Positions 17,322-25,916 of a stretch of DNA of 64,000 nucleotides are shown here, piece after piece. The stretch spans positions 6,204,574-6,268,573 of the forward strand of contig NZ_QXHD01000004.1 in NCBI RefSeq assembly GCF_011009555.1. Direction: 5' to 3'. The notes beneath the pieces were generated by a model, which worked only from the letters and a program-made list of their open reading frames with translations, had not been told where the DNA came from and did no database searches. Position 1 is the stretch's first letter; each line of letters starts with the position of its first letter. The stretch is from Adonisia turfae CCMR0081. GTDB taxonomy: Bacteria; Cyanobacteriota; Cyanobacteriia; Phormidesmidales; Phormidesmidaceae. Made by a program: the position numbers and the translations under genes.

Positions 17322-18623
17322 TTAGTTGGCTGAGGTGGAGTTGTCCGCAGTGACGGGTGCGCCGTCGGATAGGCGTAAAATGCCGGCGGTGATAATGGTT
17401 TCTCCTGTGTCTACACCGCTGATGATGTGATAGCGATTGTTATCTATGGTGCCAAGCTGGACCGGGCGTTGAACGGCAACAAATTCGCTATCACCTTCTG
17501 TGGCCGACTCCATCACGAATACAAAGCTTTGGCCACCGACACGGGAGATGGCGGTGGTGGGCACCATAACGCCGGGAGATTCGTCCCAGATAACATTGGC
17601 GCGAACAAACTGTTCATCCCGCAGTTGTCCATCGGGGTTAGGGAAACTTGCCTTAGCCAGGATGGACTGGGCTCCTGCTTCCACCCGCTCGGAGACAAAG
17701 CTGATGCGCCCTGTTACTAAGGGGTCTAAACCTTCCTGGGTACGAAGTTCTACGGGTAAACCTGCTCGCAGTTCGCTGCTACGTTCTACCGGAATCGAGA
17801 GACGCAGATCCATAGTTTGATTGCTGGTCAGGGTTGTGATCATCTGTCCGATGTTGACGTAGTCACCGACTTTGACGGGTAAGTCACCAACAACTCCATT
17901 GATGGGGGCGACAACCTGATAGTCGGATAGGTCTTCAGTGGCAACAGCAGCATTGGATTCTGCTCGACTTAAAGAGGCACGGGCTTCTGCCAGGTTGGCA
18001 CGGGCGGTTTGAATACGACGCTCGGCTGCTGCTAGGGCTGCGATCGCAACATCCCGATTTCGCGCCACCTGGTCCAACGACTGCTGCGCCAGAGCCCCCG
18101 CATCTACTAAAGATTGTGTACGCTGATATTCAGTGTCCTGCAACGCCCGTTCAGCGATAGCACTATCCCGATCCGCTTCTGCCTCTAAAATTTCTGCCTG
18201 GGCTGCACTGCGTGAGGCGCGAGCCACTTCAATGTCAGCAATAGCTCCACTGACAACCGCTGCGGGACGGTCTGGGCTGAGCTGCAAAATCGGCGTCCCC
18301 GCTGACACCCGATCACCTGCCACCACCAGTATTTGAGTAATACGGCCCTCGACTTCAGGCCGCAGCATTACCCGTTCCTGAGCTTCCAGCGCGCCAACAA
18401 ATTCTGAGAATTCTTTTACGGGGGCAGAGCGCGCTGTTTCGGTTTCAACGGTGGTGGATTGGGCTGCGATCGCGCCAGGTACTACATCCTGCTGAAATCG
18501 GCTCCATAAAAACCATCCACCCGCCAGTCCTAGAAATCCTACTAATAACCAGAGCCATCCTCGATGACGGTTACGGCCAAGACCAGACGATGCGGTTGGT
18601 GTAATCGCAGATTGTGTTTCCAT
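17322..18623 (-). CDS. RND efflux periplasmic adaptor (membrane-fusion protein)
   Basis: About 433 residues. One N-terminal membrane anchor (GWLWLLVGFLGLAGGWFLW) is followed by the lipoyl half (RPEVEGRITQILVVAGDRV), a long alpha-hairpin (ARASRSAAQAEILEAEAD to ARASLSRAESNAA), the second lipoyl half (VVAPINGVVGDLPVKVGDY) and beta-barrel domains. The order is that of HlyD/AcrA adaptors. The ATG at 18623 is preferred; an upstream TTG at 18680 would add a tail without family resemblance. It is the first gene of the efflux operon. Confidence 0.94.
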   Translation of the reverse strand: METQSAITPTASSGLGRNRHRGWLWLLVGFLGLAGGWFLWSRFQQDVVPGAIAAQSTTVETETARSAPVKEFSEFVGALEAQERVMLRPEVEGRITQILVVAGDRVSAGTPILQLSPDRPAAVVSGAIADIEVARASRSAAQAEILEAEADRDSAIAERALQDTEYQRTQSLVDAGALAQQSLDQVARNRDVAIAALAAAERRIQTARANLAEARASLSRAESNAAVATEDLSDYQVVAPINGVVGDLPVKVGDYVNIGQMITTLTSNQTMDLRLSIPVERSSELRAGLPVELRTQEGLDPLVTGRISFVSERVEAGAQSILAKASFPNPDGQLRDEQFVRANVIWDESPGVMVPTTAISRVGGQSFVFVMESATEGDSEFVAVQRPVQLGTIDNNRYHIISGVDTGETIITAGILRLSDGAPVTADNSTSAN

Positions 18624-19111
18624 GACTGTCTTTGCTCTGAAAGGGTGGATAAAATTGCAATAATTTTGTTGTGAATGCAAAAAACACTTTCTTTGACAAT
18701 TTTCGACAATTAGACAATTAAAGGATCTTAAACAACCTAAAGTAACGTTAGCAGATCTGAAGCAACTGTGGAGGAATCCCTCAATACATAGGTTACGTCC
18801 CTGACTGTAACCAGTAAGTGTGCAGTGTTACCAAGTTTTTATTACAAGAAAAGAAATATAAATTTGGCCAGATTTTTGACTATCACTCAAAACTGAGTCA
18901 GATCATTTCCATCTAAGTCATTACCAACTCAAGATACTAAGCGTTCTCGATCATGGATAGAAGATTCTTCCATAATTGCAATAAATGATGCGAGTGGTTG
19001 AGCCAAGAGCTTGGCATCGTGCTCAAACAGAAAGGCTTAGCTCTGACCCACACAATATCGAAGAATATCAAACCCTAACATCGAAGTCTTGAACATTCTT
19101 GCGGTTTTTGA
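18624..19111. other. 488-bp region upstream of the efflux operon
   Basis: Gene-free, AT-rich stretch between the AraC-type gene end and the adaptor start. It should hold the operon promoter. Three GACAATT repeats (18695-18719) are its only clear pattern. No open frame of note. Confidence 0.6.
18695..18719 (+). promoter_or_regulatory. Three direct repeats of GACAATT
   Basis: GACAATT occurs at 18695-18701, 18705-18711 and 18713-18719, with unit spacings of 10 and 8 bases. It lies 72-96 bases upstream of the efflux adaptor start. Direct repeats near one helical turn suggest a regulator binding site; the AraC-type gene at 19112 is the nearest candidate regulator. This is a candidate only. Confidence 0.35.
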
Positions 19112-20008
19112 TCATTTTTGTCGCAAATAGCGGCCTGGCGTCACCTGCAAGAATCGCTTGAACTGCCGTGTCAGGTGACTTTGATCGGAAAAACCAGCAT
19201 CTTCGGCCACTTGCCTGAGTGACAAGCCTTGGTGTAGCAACTGTTTCGCGCGGTTAACCCGAGCCTGGATCTGATATTGATGTGGGGCCATACCCACCTC
19301 TTGCTGAAAGATATGGTGCAGGTGGTAAGGACTGAGCCCAACCAGCTGGGCCAGTTGATCAAGCGATACATTTTCAGTTAGATGGGCCATCAGATAGTCC
19401 TGCACTTGCTGAACACGGTGGCGATCTCGCTTAGGTATCTGGGGTACAACGCGTTGTTCTGCATGCCGTTGGATCAGCTGATTGAGACATATCGATAGTA
19501 GGGTCGTGCGTTCAAGGGTGCTAGTCTGTTGTTGAAAGGTGCCAAAAAACTGCAAAAATTGGGTGGCTAAGGTGGGATCATAAATGACTGGGTTATCAAA
19601 AAAAGGTAAACCAGTAGAAGACCCTGATAAGGCCGTAAAAACCTCAGACAACCGATCAGGATGAATGTAAAGCATCCAATAGGTACGATATTGTTCGAGC
19701 CAGGTCTGTTTACGAGTGGTGGCATGTACCTCCCCCGAATGCAGGAGACTAAAGTGCCCCATCGGTACCGGATGTCCCTCGCCTCGATAGAAGTACCCTC
19801 CGTTGGTATCCTGACTAAACCCCAGTTGATACTCTGGATGACAATGTTTGGGAATGGGGCCAGCGGGTCCGGGCACCAAGTGATACCATTCCAGCAAAAC
19901 TCCCTCAAACTGCCATGTTTTAATGGTGTGTTTCGCATTGGTAAGATTGGTTTCAAAATGGTTTTGATGCATACATAAATTTTCGAGAAGGGCATGTATA
20001 TCATTCAT
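19112..20008 (-). CDS. AraC-family regulator with N-terminal cupin
   Basis: A 298-residue regulator. The N-terminal cupin-like ligand domain contains HCHPEYQLGFSQ and HSGEVHATTRK, typical of AraC sensor domains. The C-terminal double helix-turn-helix reads SLDQLAQLVGLSPYHLHHIF, then SLRQVAEDAGFSDQSHLTRQ, and ends LQVTPGRYLRQK. The ATG at 20008 is used; a TTG lies just before it. It diverges from the FHA-kinase gene with 127 bases between. It may control the downstream efflux operon. Confidence 0.94.
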   Translation of the reverse strand: MNDIHALLENLCMHQNHFETNLTNAKHTIKTWQFEGVLLEWYHLVPGPAGPIPKHCHPEYQLGFSQDTNGGYFYRGEGHPVPMGHFSLLHSGEVHATTRKQTWLEQYRTYWMLYIHPDRLSEVFTALSGSSTGLPFFDNPVIYDPTLATQFLQFFGTFQQQTSTLERTTLLSICLNQLIQRHAEQRVVPQIPKRDRHRVQQVQDYLMAHLTENVSLDQLAQLVGLSPYHLHHIFQQEVGMAPHQYQIQARVNRAKQLLHQGLSLRQVAEDAGFSDQSHLTRQFKRFLQVTPGRYLRQK

Positions 20009-20135
20009 CAAACCTAGCGTTGGGGAAATGTTCTAGACAGGAGTACCATGTTTTTACCTTTGCAGAATCGGGCAATCTGATGGCAAGCCAATGCTTGGCC
20101 AACTATTGTGATCTGAACAAAACCAATCTGTGGGT

Positions 20136-22103
20136 ATGCAACATCTTTTAATTATCGAAGACGACCAGGGAAAGCGTGCCGTCAATTTATATGCTGATTC
20201 TGGATCCATTGGTCGCGATGTCAGCAACTCAATTGTTCTCCATTCTAAAGAAGTCTCGCGTCAGCATGCCATTTTATTGCGAGTGCCCCATCCTGGTGAA
20301 GATGACTACGGGTTTCAGATTATTGATGGCAATTTACAGGGAAAACCTAGCACTAACGGTTTGTTTATCAATGGCCGACGCTGCGATTCTCGTAATCTGC
20401 GCCACGGTGATGAAATTGTATTTGGGGCCAATGTGAAGGTGCGGTACCACACGGCTGCTGATAGTGAGGATGTGCAGTGGCTGCTCTCAGGCAGTGATGA
20501 AGCAGAAAAGTACATGGCCACACTCATTGCCGCCCCTGTGGATTCATCGCTCATGGCTGAATCAGATCGCCCCCAAGATGCTGTTATTGCTCGCCTGGCG
20601 TCGTTTCCTCAACTGTTCTCCCATCCAATTATTGAGCTTGCTCTAACAGGGGAGTTGACGTACCTCAACCCGGCTGCCGTTAGCCAGTTTCCTACCATTA
20701 GTTTGGCCAAACTCAGCCATCCGATTTTAGAGGGAGTGATTGATGCCGTTCAGGCCGAGGAAAAACAACAATTTGTCCGCCATATAGCGGTCGGCGATCG
20801 GATTTTTGAACAGGCATTTCACTATATTCCCCAGAGCGATCTAATTCGCTGTTATTTAGTTGATATTACTGAGCGTAAACGGGCCGAAGCTGAGCTTCAA
20901 GCACTCCACGATGGCTTAGAAGCTCAGGTCAAGGAGCGTACCAGCCAGTTATGGGCAACCGCTGAGCATCTAAAACAAGAACAAAAAGCTCTACAGGCCA
21001 GCTATGCCACTAATCGAGCCTTACTCAATGCCATTCCAGATCCCATGTTTCGCATTAGCGACAAGGGTCAGATTGTGAACTTTAGTGAACCCAAACACCA
21101 TACGTTGCCCTTTTCTCCCAGTGCTTGCTTAAAGCATTATTTAGCTGATGTGCTGCCCCAGCCAGTGGCCGCAGCTATGCAGCAATGTATTACTCGGGCA
21201 TTAGCAACTGAAGAAATTGAGGTACTGGAGTTTCAGCTAGCCCTTGACAGTGAAAATCGTGATTTCGAGGCACGTATTGTTAACAGCTCCCCGCAAGAAG
21301 TCATGGCAATTATTCGTGACATTACGAAGCGAAAACAGATTGAAACAGAAATTCGCCACACCCTGGAGCGAGAACGAGAACTCAATGAGATGAAAACCCG
21401 ATTTGTGTCGATGACATCCCATGAGTTTCGCACACCTCTGACAACAATTTTGTCATCGGCAGAACTATTGAAATATTATGGTGAACAGTGGGAGATTACC
21501 AAGCAACATCAGTATTTACAAAAAATTCAAACAGCTGCCACCCATATGACTGAGCTATTAAATGATGTGCTATTAATCAACAAAGTGGAGGCTGGTCGGA
21601 TGGAGTTTAATCCGCAGCCGCTGGTGCTTAGTGAGTTTTGTCAGGAAATTATTGAAGAATTGCAAATTACGACGGATCGCCACAGTTTGGTGTTGCGATC
21701 GCACCTGCCCAACACATCCCATCACATTGACCGTAAACTCATGCGCCATATTCTGACTAATTTGTTGAGTAATGCCATCAATTACTCCCCTAGCGGTGGT
21801 GAAATTCTGGTTACCCTGGAGACCACAGACCATGATCTGACCCTATCGGTGCAAGACCACGGCATTGGTATTCCAGAAGCAGCGCGTCCGACACTATTTG
21901 AATCATTTGTCCGGGGGCCTAACGTTGGCACAATTTCAGGGACCGGTCTGGGGTTGGCCATCATCCAAAAATCCGTAGAATTGCACCATGGACAGATCAC
22001 CTTTGACAGTACCGTTGGTCAAGGAACGACGTTCGTGATTACGCTGCCTGTGATTTCTCTGAGTAACCCAACCACATTCTCGGGCAACCTAATAAATGCC
22101 TAG
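20136..22103 (+). CDS. Hybrid sensor: FHA - PAS - histidine kinase
   Basis: About 655 residues. An FHA domain comes first (SGSIGRDVSNSIVLHSKEVS, SRQHA, STNGLFINGRR), which binds phosphothreonine. PAS-like regions follow (QLFSHPIIELALTGELTYLN; ALLNAIPDPMFRISDKGQIV), with a coiled coil between. HisKA has SHEFRTPLTTIL with the phospho-acceptor His near residue 430. The ATPase part has NLLSNAINYSPSGG (N box), VQDHGIGIPE (G1) and GTGLGLAII (G2). The ATG at 20136 is preferred over the GTG at 20130. FHA input suggests crosstalk with Ser/Thr kinases such as the one encoded at 23067. No membrane segment: cytoplasmic. Confidence 0.93.
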   Translation: MQHLLIIEDDQGKRAVNLYADSGSIGRDVSNSIVLHSKEVSRQHAILLRVPHPGEDDYGFQIIDGNLQGKPSTNGLFINGRRCDSRNLRHGDEIVFGANVKVRYHTAADSEDVQWLLSGSDEAEKYMATLIAAPVDSSLMAESDRPQDAVIARLASFPQLFSHPIIELALTGELTYLNPAAVSQFPTISLAKLSHPILEGVIDAVQAEEKQQFVRHIAVGDRIFEQAFHYIPQSDLIRCYLVDITERKRAEAELQALHDGLEAQVKERTSQLWATAEHLKQEQKALQASYATNRALLNAIPDPMFRISDKGQIVNFSEPKHHTLPFSPSACLKHYLADVLPQPVAAAMQQCITRALATEEIEVLEFQLALDSENRDFEARIVNSSPQEVMAIIRDITKRKQIETEIRHTLERERELNEMKTRFVSMTSHEFRTPLTTILSSAELLKYYGEQWEITKQHQYLQKIQTAATHMTELLNDVLLINKVEAGRMEFNPQPLVLSEFCQEIIEELQITTDRHSLVLRSHLPNTSHHIDRKLMRHILTNLLSNAINYSPSGGEILVTLETTDHDLTLSVQDHGIGIPEAARPTLFESFVRGPNVGTISGTGLGLAIIQKSVELHHGQITFDSTVGQGTTFVITLPVISLSNPTTFSGNLINA

Positions 22104-22160
22104 GGCTCTGTATTTATCTATCCATCAGTCGAACATATTAGGTCTACCCGAGAAAACGTA

Positions 22161-22805
22161 ATGATTAAAATTTTAGTAATCGAAGACGAAGTAGAAATTC
22201 GTTCAAACCTTTTAGAATTACTGACATTAGAAGGCTACAATGTTGTTGGAGCAGACAATGGCATGACTGGCTTACTAGGAGCCTTTGAGCATTTGCCAGA
22301 TTTAATTATCTGTGATGTCATGATGCCTGAACTTGATGGCTATGACGTGCTACGGGCCCTACGTCAGGAACCTAAAACCATAGCAACTCCCTTTATTTTT
22401 CTGACCGCCCTGGCAAACAAAGGAGATGTGCGTCAGGGGATGGTGCTGGGGGCAGATGATTATTTGACCAAGCCCTTTACCCGTGCAGATGTGTTAACTG
22501 CCATTAAAAGTCGTTTGCAAAAGCAGGCTGCTTCACAAGCTCAATTGTTAAAGTTGCAGCAAGAGATTCAGCTATTCCGTGAAGGTCTTAGTGGCAATCA
22601 GGTAGAATTACTGACCAATATACGGCAACACATGAAGGAGGCAGCCACCAAATTAGAGATTGTTGTCAATATCCTGAAGGCATTACCCCCTAGTGAGCAA
22701 CGAGAGCGTAGCATTGCCCTTGTCCAGAATGTCTGTGCTTCCGACATTAAAATATTGTCTCAAATTCCAAATTTTGAATATTTATTAGAGACAACATCAA
22801 TGTAA
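22161..22805 (+). CDS. Response regulator, receiver domain without DNA-binding output
   Basis: A 214-residue protein. The receiver domain covers residues 1-120: acidic pair in VIEDE (residues 7-10), phospho-acceptor Asp52 in ICDVMMPELDG, the LTA switch residues at 81-83 and Lys104 in YLTKPF. The C-terminal 90 residues are helical, with no recognisable output domain, so it may act by protein contact. It starts 57 bases after the FHA kinase gene and is very likely its partner. Confidence 0.95.
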   Translation: MIKILVIEDEVEIRSNLLELLTLEGYNVVGADNGMTGLLGAFEHLPDLIICDVMMPELDGYDVLRALRQEPKTIATPFIFLTALANKGDVRQGMVLGADDYLTKPFTRADVLTAIKSRLQKQAASQAQLLKLQQEIQLFREGLSGNQVELLTNIRQHMKEAATKLEIVVNILKALPPSEQRERSIALVQNVCASDIKILSQIPNFEYLLETTSM

Positions 22806-22844
22806 TGTACATCAACAATGTGTTGATCCCTGTAGTTAAAATAT

Positions 22845-22928
22845 TCAGCTAAACTTAGCTCCAATAATAGCAACAACAACAATAACAATGATTAATGCAG
22901 CTATCATCAAAAATGCAGTTGTATACAT
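22845..22928 (-). CDS. Possible 27-residue single-pass membrane peptide
   Basis: Minus-strand frame from an ATG: MYTTAFLMIAALIIVIVVVV-like, with one membrane helix of about 20 residues and a short KFS tail. Small one-helix proteins are common in cyanobacterial photosynthetic and NDH complexes, but this sequence does not match PetN, PetL, PsaM, PsbT or Psb30 as remembered. No good ribosome site is seen before the ATG, which lowers confidence. It lies alone between the response regulator and the kinase-NACHT gene. Confidence 0.3.
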   Translation of the reverse strand: MYTTAFLMIAALIIVIVVVAIIGAKFS

Positions 22929-23000
22929 AGGACATTAAAAGATAAACTGTATCGGATCACACACTTTATCACCATATCAGTATTTTGTTCGATTTTCAGG

Positions 23001-23026
23001 AAAGGTGGTAAAGTTCACCTTTTTTT
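23001..23026 (+). terminator. Rho-independent terminator candidate
   Basis: AAAGGTG (23001-23007) and CACCTTT (23016-23022) pair around an 8-base loop and run into seven T residues (23020-23026). It faces plus-strand transcripts and would end the FHA-kinase/response-regulator unit about 200 bases after its last stop. Confidence 0.7.
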
Positions 23027-23066
23027 GACAGTTCAGAGTTTTGAGTTCCCTTGAGGTCGCAGACAA

Positions 23067-25829
23067 CTAGGTATTCTCTTCTCCAAAAGAGGCAAAATGC
23101 TCAAGCAAGAGTCGATGCATAAATATATACCCACCCCCCACTTTTTGGAGAAAAATGCTATCAGCAGCGTAATCCAGGAACTTACGGTAGTTCCAGGGAG
23201 TCGTGCCACTCAGTGTCAGAATTATTCGGAGCAGGGTGTGTTTGATCAAGGCTTCACCGCCACCCGCAGCAAAGCCAAAAGCCAAACCGGTCGCAGCCCA
23301 AAATGAAGCTTTGGTATTGCCAATTAGAACACCAGGTACGTACAGCGTAACCATGGATATCAGGGCAAATAAGGTGGAATTGCGGGCTGATTGCCAAATG
23401 CCATCATTGGGACGACTGGTATTGCCGATGCGTTTGCCGCTGAAGCCACGAATCAGGCCAAATGTGAGACCCAGGGTGGCCCCAAACGCCAGACCGATCA
23501 AGCTATGGTTGGCGAAACAGGTGCCATTACGAAGGCAAGCGCTATCGCCAAATATAAACCCGAAGCCCACTTTGAGACTCCAGCCAATTAAGGGGCCTAA
23601 ACTCAGCCCCAGCAATAAGTTATTGCGAGCTTGTCGCCAGGACCAGCGCAATGTCTCAGCAGGGGTAATGCGATAAACACCAAAGATGCGGCTACAAATC
23701 AGGCTACCTAAGCCAACGGCCAACAGTAGTCTGTCCCAAGCGAGCACCTGAGTACCCAGGAGAGTGGCGATCGCAAAAAAGCTACACCACAGTCCAGCCA
23801 CATAACAACGCCTCAGTTTTGGGGCCAGCCAATCGGGTTGAATCCGTTCTATGAGAAGAACAGTTTGGGATGTGAGCACCAATCGCTGTGCCAGAGACGT
23901 TAACCAGCCCTGGATTTGGGCCGTGCTGTAGAGAGGGTGCCCAGGACGATGGGTCAACATCCGCTGAATGTAGGCATCAAACAACTGATGTTGATAATCT
24001 CCATGGTGCGGCTTATGGCCCAATCGCAGAATCTCATCAGATGATACCCCCTGATAGGTGAGCACCATAATATTCAAAATCAGTGGCGAACGGGCCAACT
24101 CCATTAGAGACGTTGTGGCATCTTGAACAGCGGCATTTTGTTCTAAAAGAGATTTTAAGCCAGTTAACCCCTGCTCAGGACGATTTAGATACGCTAAAAT
24201 CTGTTCATCGGTGAGGGGGCGCAGGTAAAGAGCAGCCTGAAATTCCAGCTTTTGGGGTAGTTGCTCATAGTCACGAATGCGACAACAAACCACCATTTCA
24301 GGACCATAGTCTCGATGGAATTGGTTTAAAGCCTCGATACAGGCGGTGCGACGGTCAGGTGCCACTTCATCCAGGCCATCTAACAGCAATAACAACTGTT
24401 GTTGATCTACCCAGCGTCGACCAATGGCCTGAGGTACCTGATATTTGCTGTTGAGTTCTTTAACCAGCCATGGAGCAATTGCGCCACTGCGCCATGACGA
24501 GAGATTGAATATCACCGGTAACCGCTGTTGCTCTTCAGCCCGATCGAGCAATTTGCGGGCCAAACTCAGCAGTGTGGTGGTTTTGCCAGCTCCTGGTTCA
24601 CCCAAAATTAAGAGAGTGCGACCTTCGCCAATGGCATCAAAAACATGGCTGACCTGGGTACCTGCTGGCAACGGTTGGGGCGACTGGCCAGGAGTCGCGT
24701 AGGTAATTTGCCAGGGAAGTGAGATCGCATCGGGTCGTTCTTCTAACCCTAAATTCAACAAAACTTGACCGTGGAGAGAGCGATCCAGAACACCTTCGAT
24801 CCAGAAACGGCGCACCTTATTGAGTAGAGCCTGACGATTCCGATGGGTTTGTTGGGAGTACGAATTGGCGAGAGCGAAGTTAGACGTGCCCTCCACCGAA
24901 CAATGAGAAAGCGACGTAGGTTGGGTTGCCCCCAAGAAACCCAACGTGCCTGCTAATGCCTCCTTTCCTGGCAAAGGGCTCGTCGGCAACACTGTCGGCC
25001 CAGACCCAGACGCTACCTCCGATGTTTCTAGCCCATCAAATAGCGTTTGAAACACCTGTAGCGCTTCCCCCGCAGTCCCATACCGTTCACGATGGTCCAA
25101 ATGCACCAACCGGTCGATAAACTGGGCCAGCTCCTGGGGGACACTGACCCCCACACGGGCACAGGTAGCAGGGGTGCCAAAGCCCATAGGATGCCGTCCG
25201 GATAGCGCCTGGAGCATCACCATCCCCAGGCCATATAAATCACTGCCAAAGCAAGGATGGGCCGCTTGCTGCTCTGGAGCCATATAGCCCAAAGAACCAA
25301 TGGCAACGGTCAAGTCTGGGTTGGGTGATGCTTGCAGTGCTTTGACCGCACCAAAGTCAATCAGCACTAGCGGACCTGCGGGTTGATCCGGCTCCTGTCG
25401 CCGCAAAATATTGCTAGGTTTAATATCGCGGTGAATGACCCGCTGGCTATGGACGGCAGCCAATACCGTCAGCAGGCCTTGCAGATCCTGGATCACCTGC
25501 TCCACCGCCATGGGGCCAAGGGCAAATTCGTCCGCCAGGGACTGCCCTGGAATATATTCTTGTACCAGGTAAAGTTCGCCCGCTTCTTCTATGTGGGCAA
25601 GTAATCTTGGTATCTGGGGATGTTCCCCCAGCCGATAAAGGGTTTCAGCCTCCAGGTTAAATAGCCGCTTAGCAACCTCAAGGGCATCCGTGTGGATGGG
25701 ATTGAGCTGTTTAACCACACAGATAGGATGGCCGGGCAATTGCTCATCGTGGGCCAAGAAGACTGTACCAAAGCCGCCTTGACCCATAGGTTTATCGATG
25801 TGATAGCGATGCGCTAGGCGCTGCACCAT
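23067..25829 (-). CDS. Ser/Thr protein kinase - NACHT NTPase - multi-membrane-span protein
   Basis: A 920-residue fusion. Residues 9-260 are a Hanks-type kinase: GQGGFGTVF glycine loop, VIHRDIKPSN (HRD near 132), LIDFGAVKA (DFG near 158) and the YMAPEQ activation-loop end. A linker (about 265-350) includes repeat-derived sequence near 295-303. The NACHT part has Walker A GEPGAGKTTTL near 414, Walker B LLLLLDGLDEV near 485 and VCCRIRDYEQL. Residues 670-880 hold about six or seven hydrophobic segments rich in Gly. NACHT proteins are STAND NTPases and some act in phage defence; kinase-NACHT fusions occur in cyanobacteria. Substrate and trigger are unknown. Confidence 0.93.
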   Translation of the reverse strand: MVQRLAHRYHIDKPMGQGGFGTVFLAHDEQLPGHPICVVKQLNPIHTDALEVAKRLFNLEAETLYRLGEHPQIPRLLAHIEEAGELYLVQEYIPGQSLADEFALGPMAVEQVIQDLQGLLTVLAAVHSQRVIHRDIKPSNILRRQEPDQPAGPLVLIDFGAVKALQASPNPDLTVAIGSLGYMAPEQQAAHPCFGSDLYGLGMVMLQALSGRHPMGFGTPATCARVGVSVPQELAQFIDRLVHLDHRERYGTAGEALQVFQTLFDGLETSEVASGSGPTVLPTSPLPGKEALAGTLGFLGATQPTSLSHCSVEGTSNFALANSYSQQTHRNRQALLNKVRRFWIEGVLDRSLHGQVLLNLGLEERPDAISLPWQITYATPGQSPQPLPAGTQVSHVFDAIGEGRTLLILGEPGAGKTTTLLSLARKLLDRAEEQQRLPVIFNLSSWRSGAIAPWLVKELNSKYQVPQAIGRRWVDQQQLLLLLDGLDEVAPDRRTACIEALNQFHRDYGPEMVVCCRIRDYEQLPQKLEFQAALYLRPLTDEQILAYLNRPEQGLTGLKSLLEQNAAVQDATTSLMELARSPLILNIMVLTYQGVSSDEILRLGHKPHHGDYQHQLFDAYIQRMLTHRPGHPLYSTAQIQGWLTSLAQRLVLTSQTVLLIERIQPDWLAPKLRRCYVAGLWCSFFAIATLLGTQVLAWDRLLLAVGLGSLICSRIFGVYRITPAETLRWSWRQARNNLLLGLSLGPLIGWSLKVGFGFIFGDSACLRNGTCFANHSLIGLAFGATLGLTFGLIRGFSGKRIGNTSRPNDGIWQSARNSTLFALISMVTLYVPGVLIGNTKASFWAATGLAFGFAAGGGEALIKHTLLRIILTLSGTTPWNYRKFLDYAADSIFLQKVGGGYIFMHRLLLEHFASFGEENT
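24917..24948. repeat. Inverted repeat within kinase-NACHT linker
   Basis: GTTGGGTT (24920-24927) and AACCCAAC (24938-24945) pair around a 10-base spacer, preceded by GTAG. The unit resembles the hairpin at 48787-48807 and is a common cyanobacterial interspersed repeat. Here it is in frame and codes linker residues about 295-303 of the kinase-NACHT protein. Confidence 0.65.
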
Positions 25830-25916
25830 AGTGATTTGTGGCGTTGCTGAGCCACGATGGTAGTCAATCTGTCAGCGTCTGACAAGTAGATACCATATCA
25901 GCTATAGCGCCCTTGT

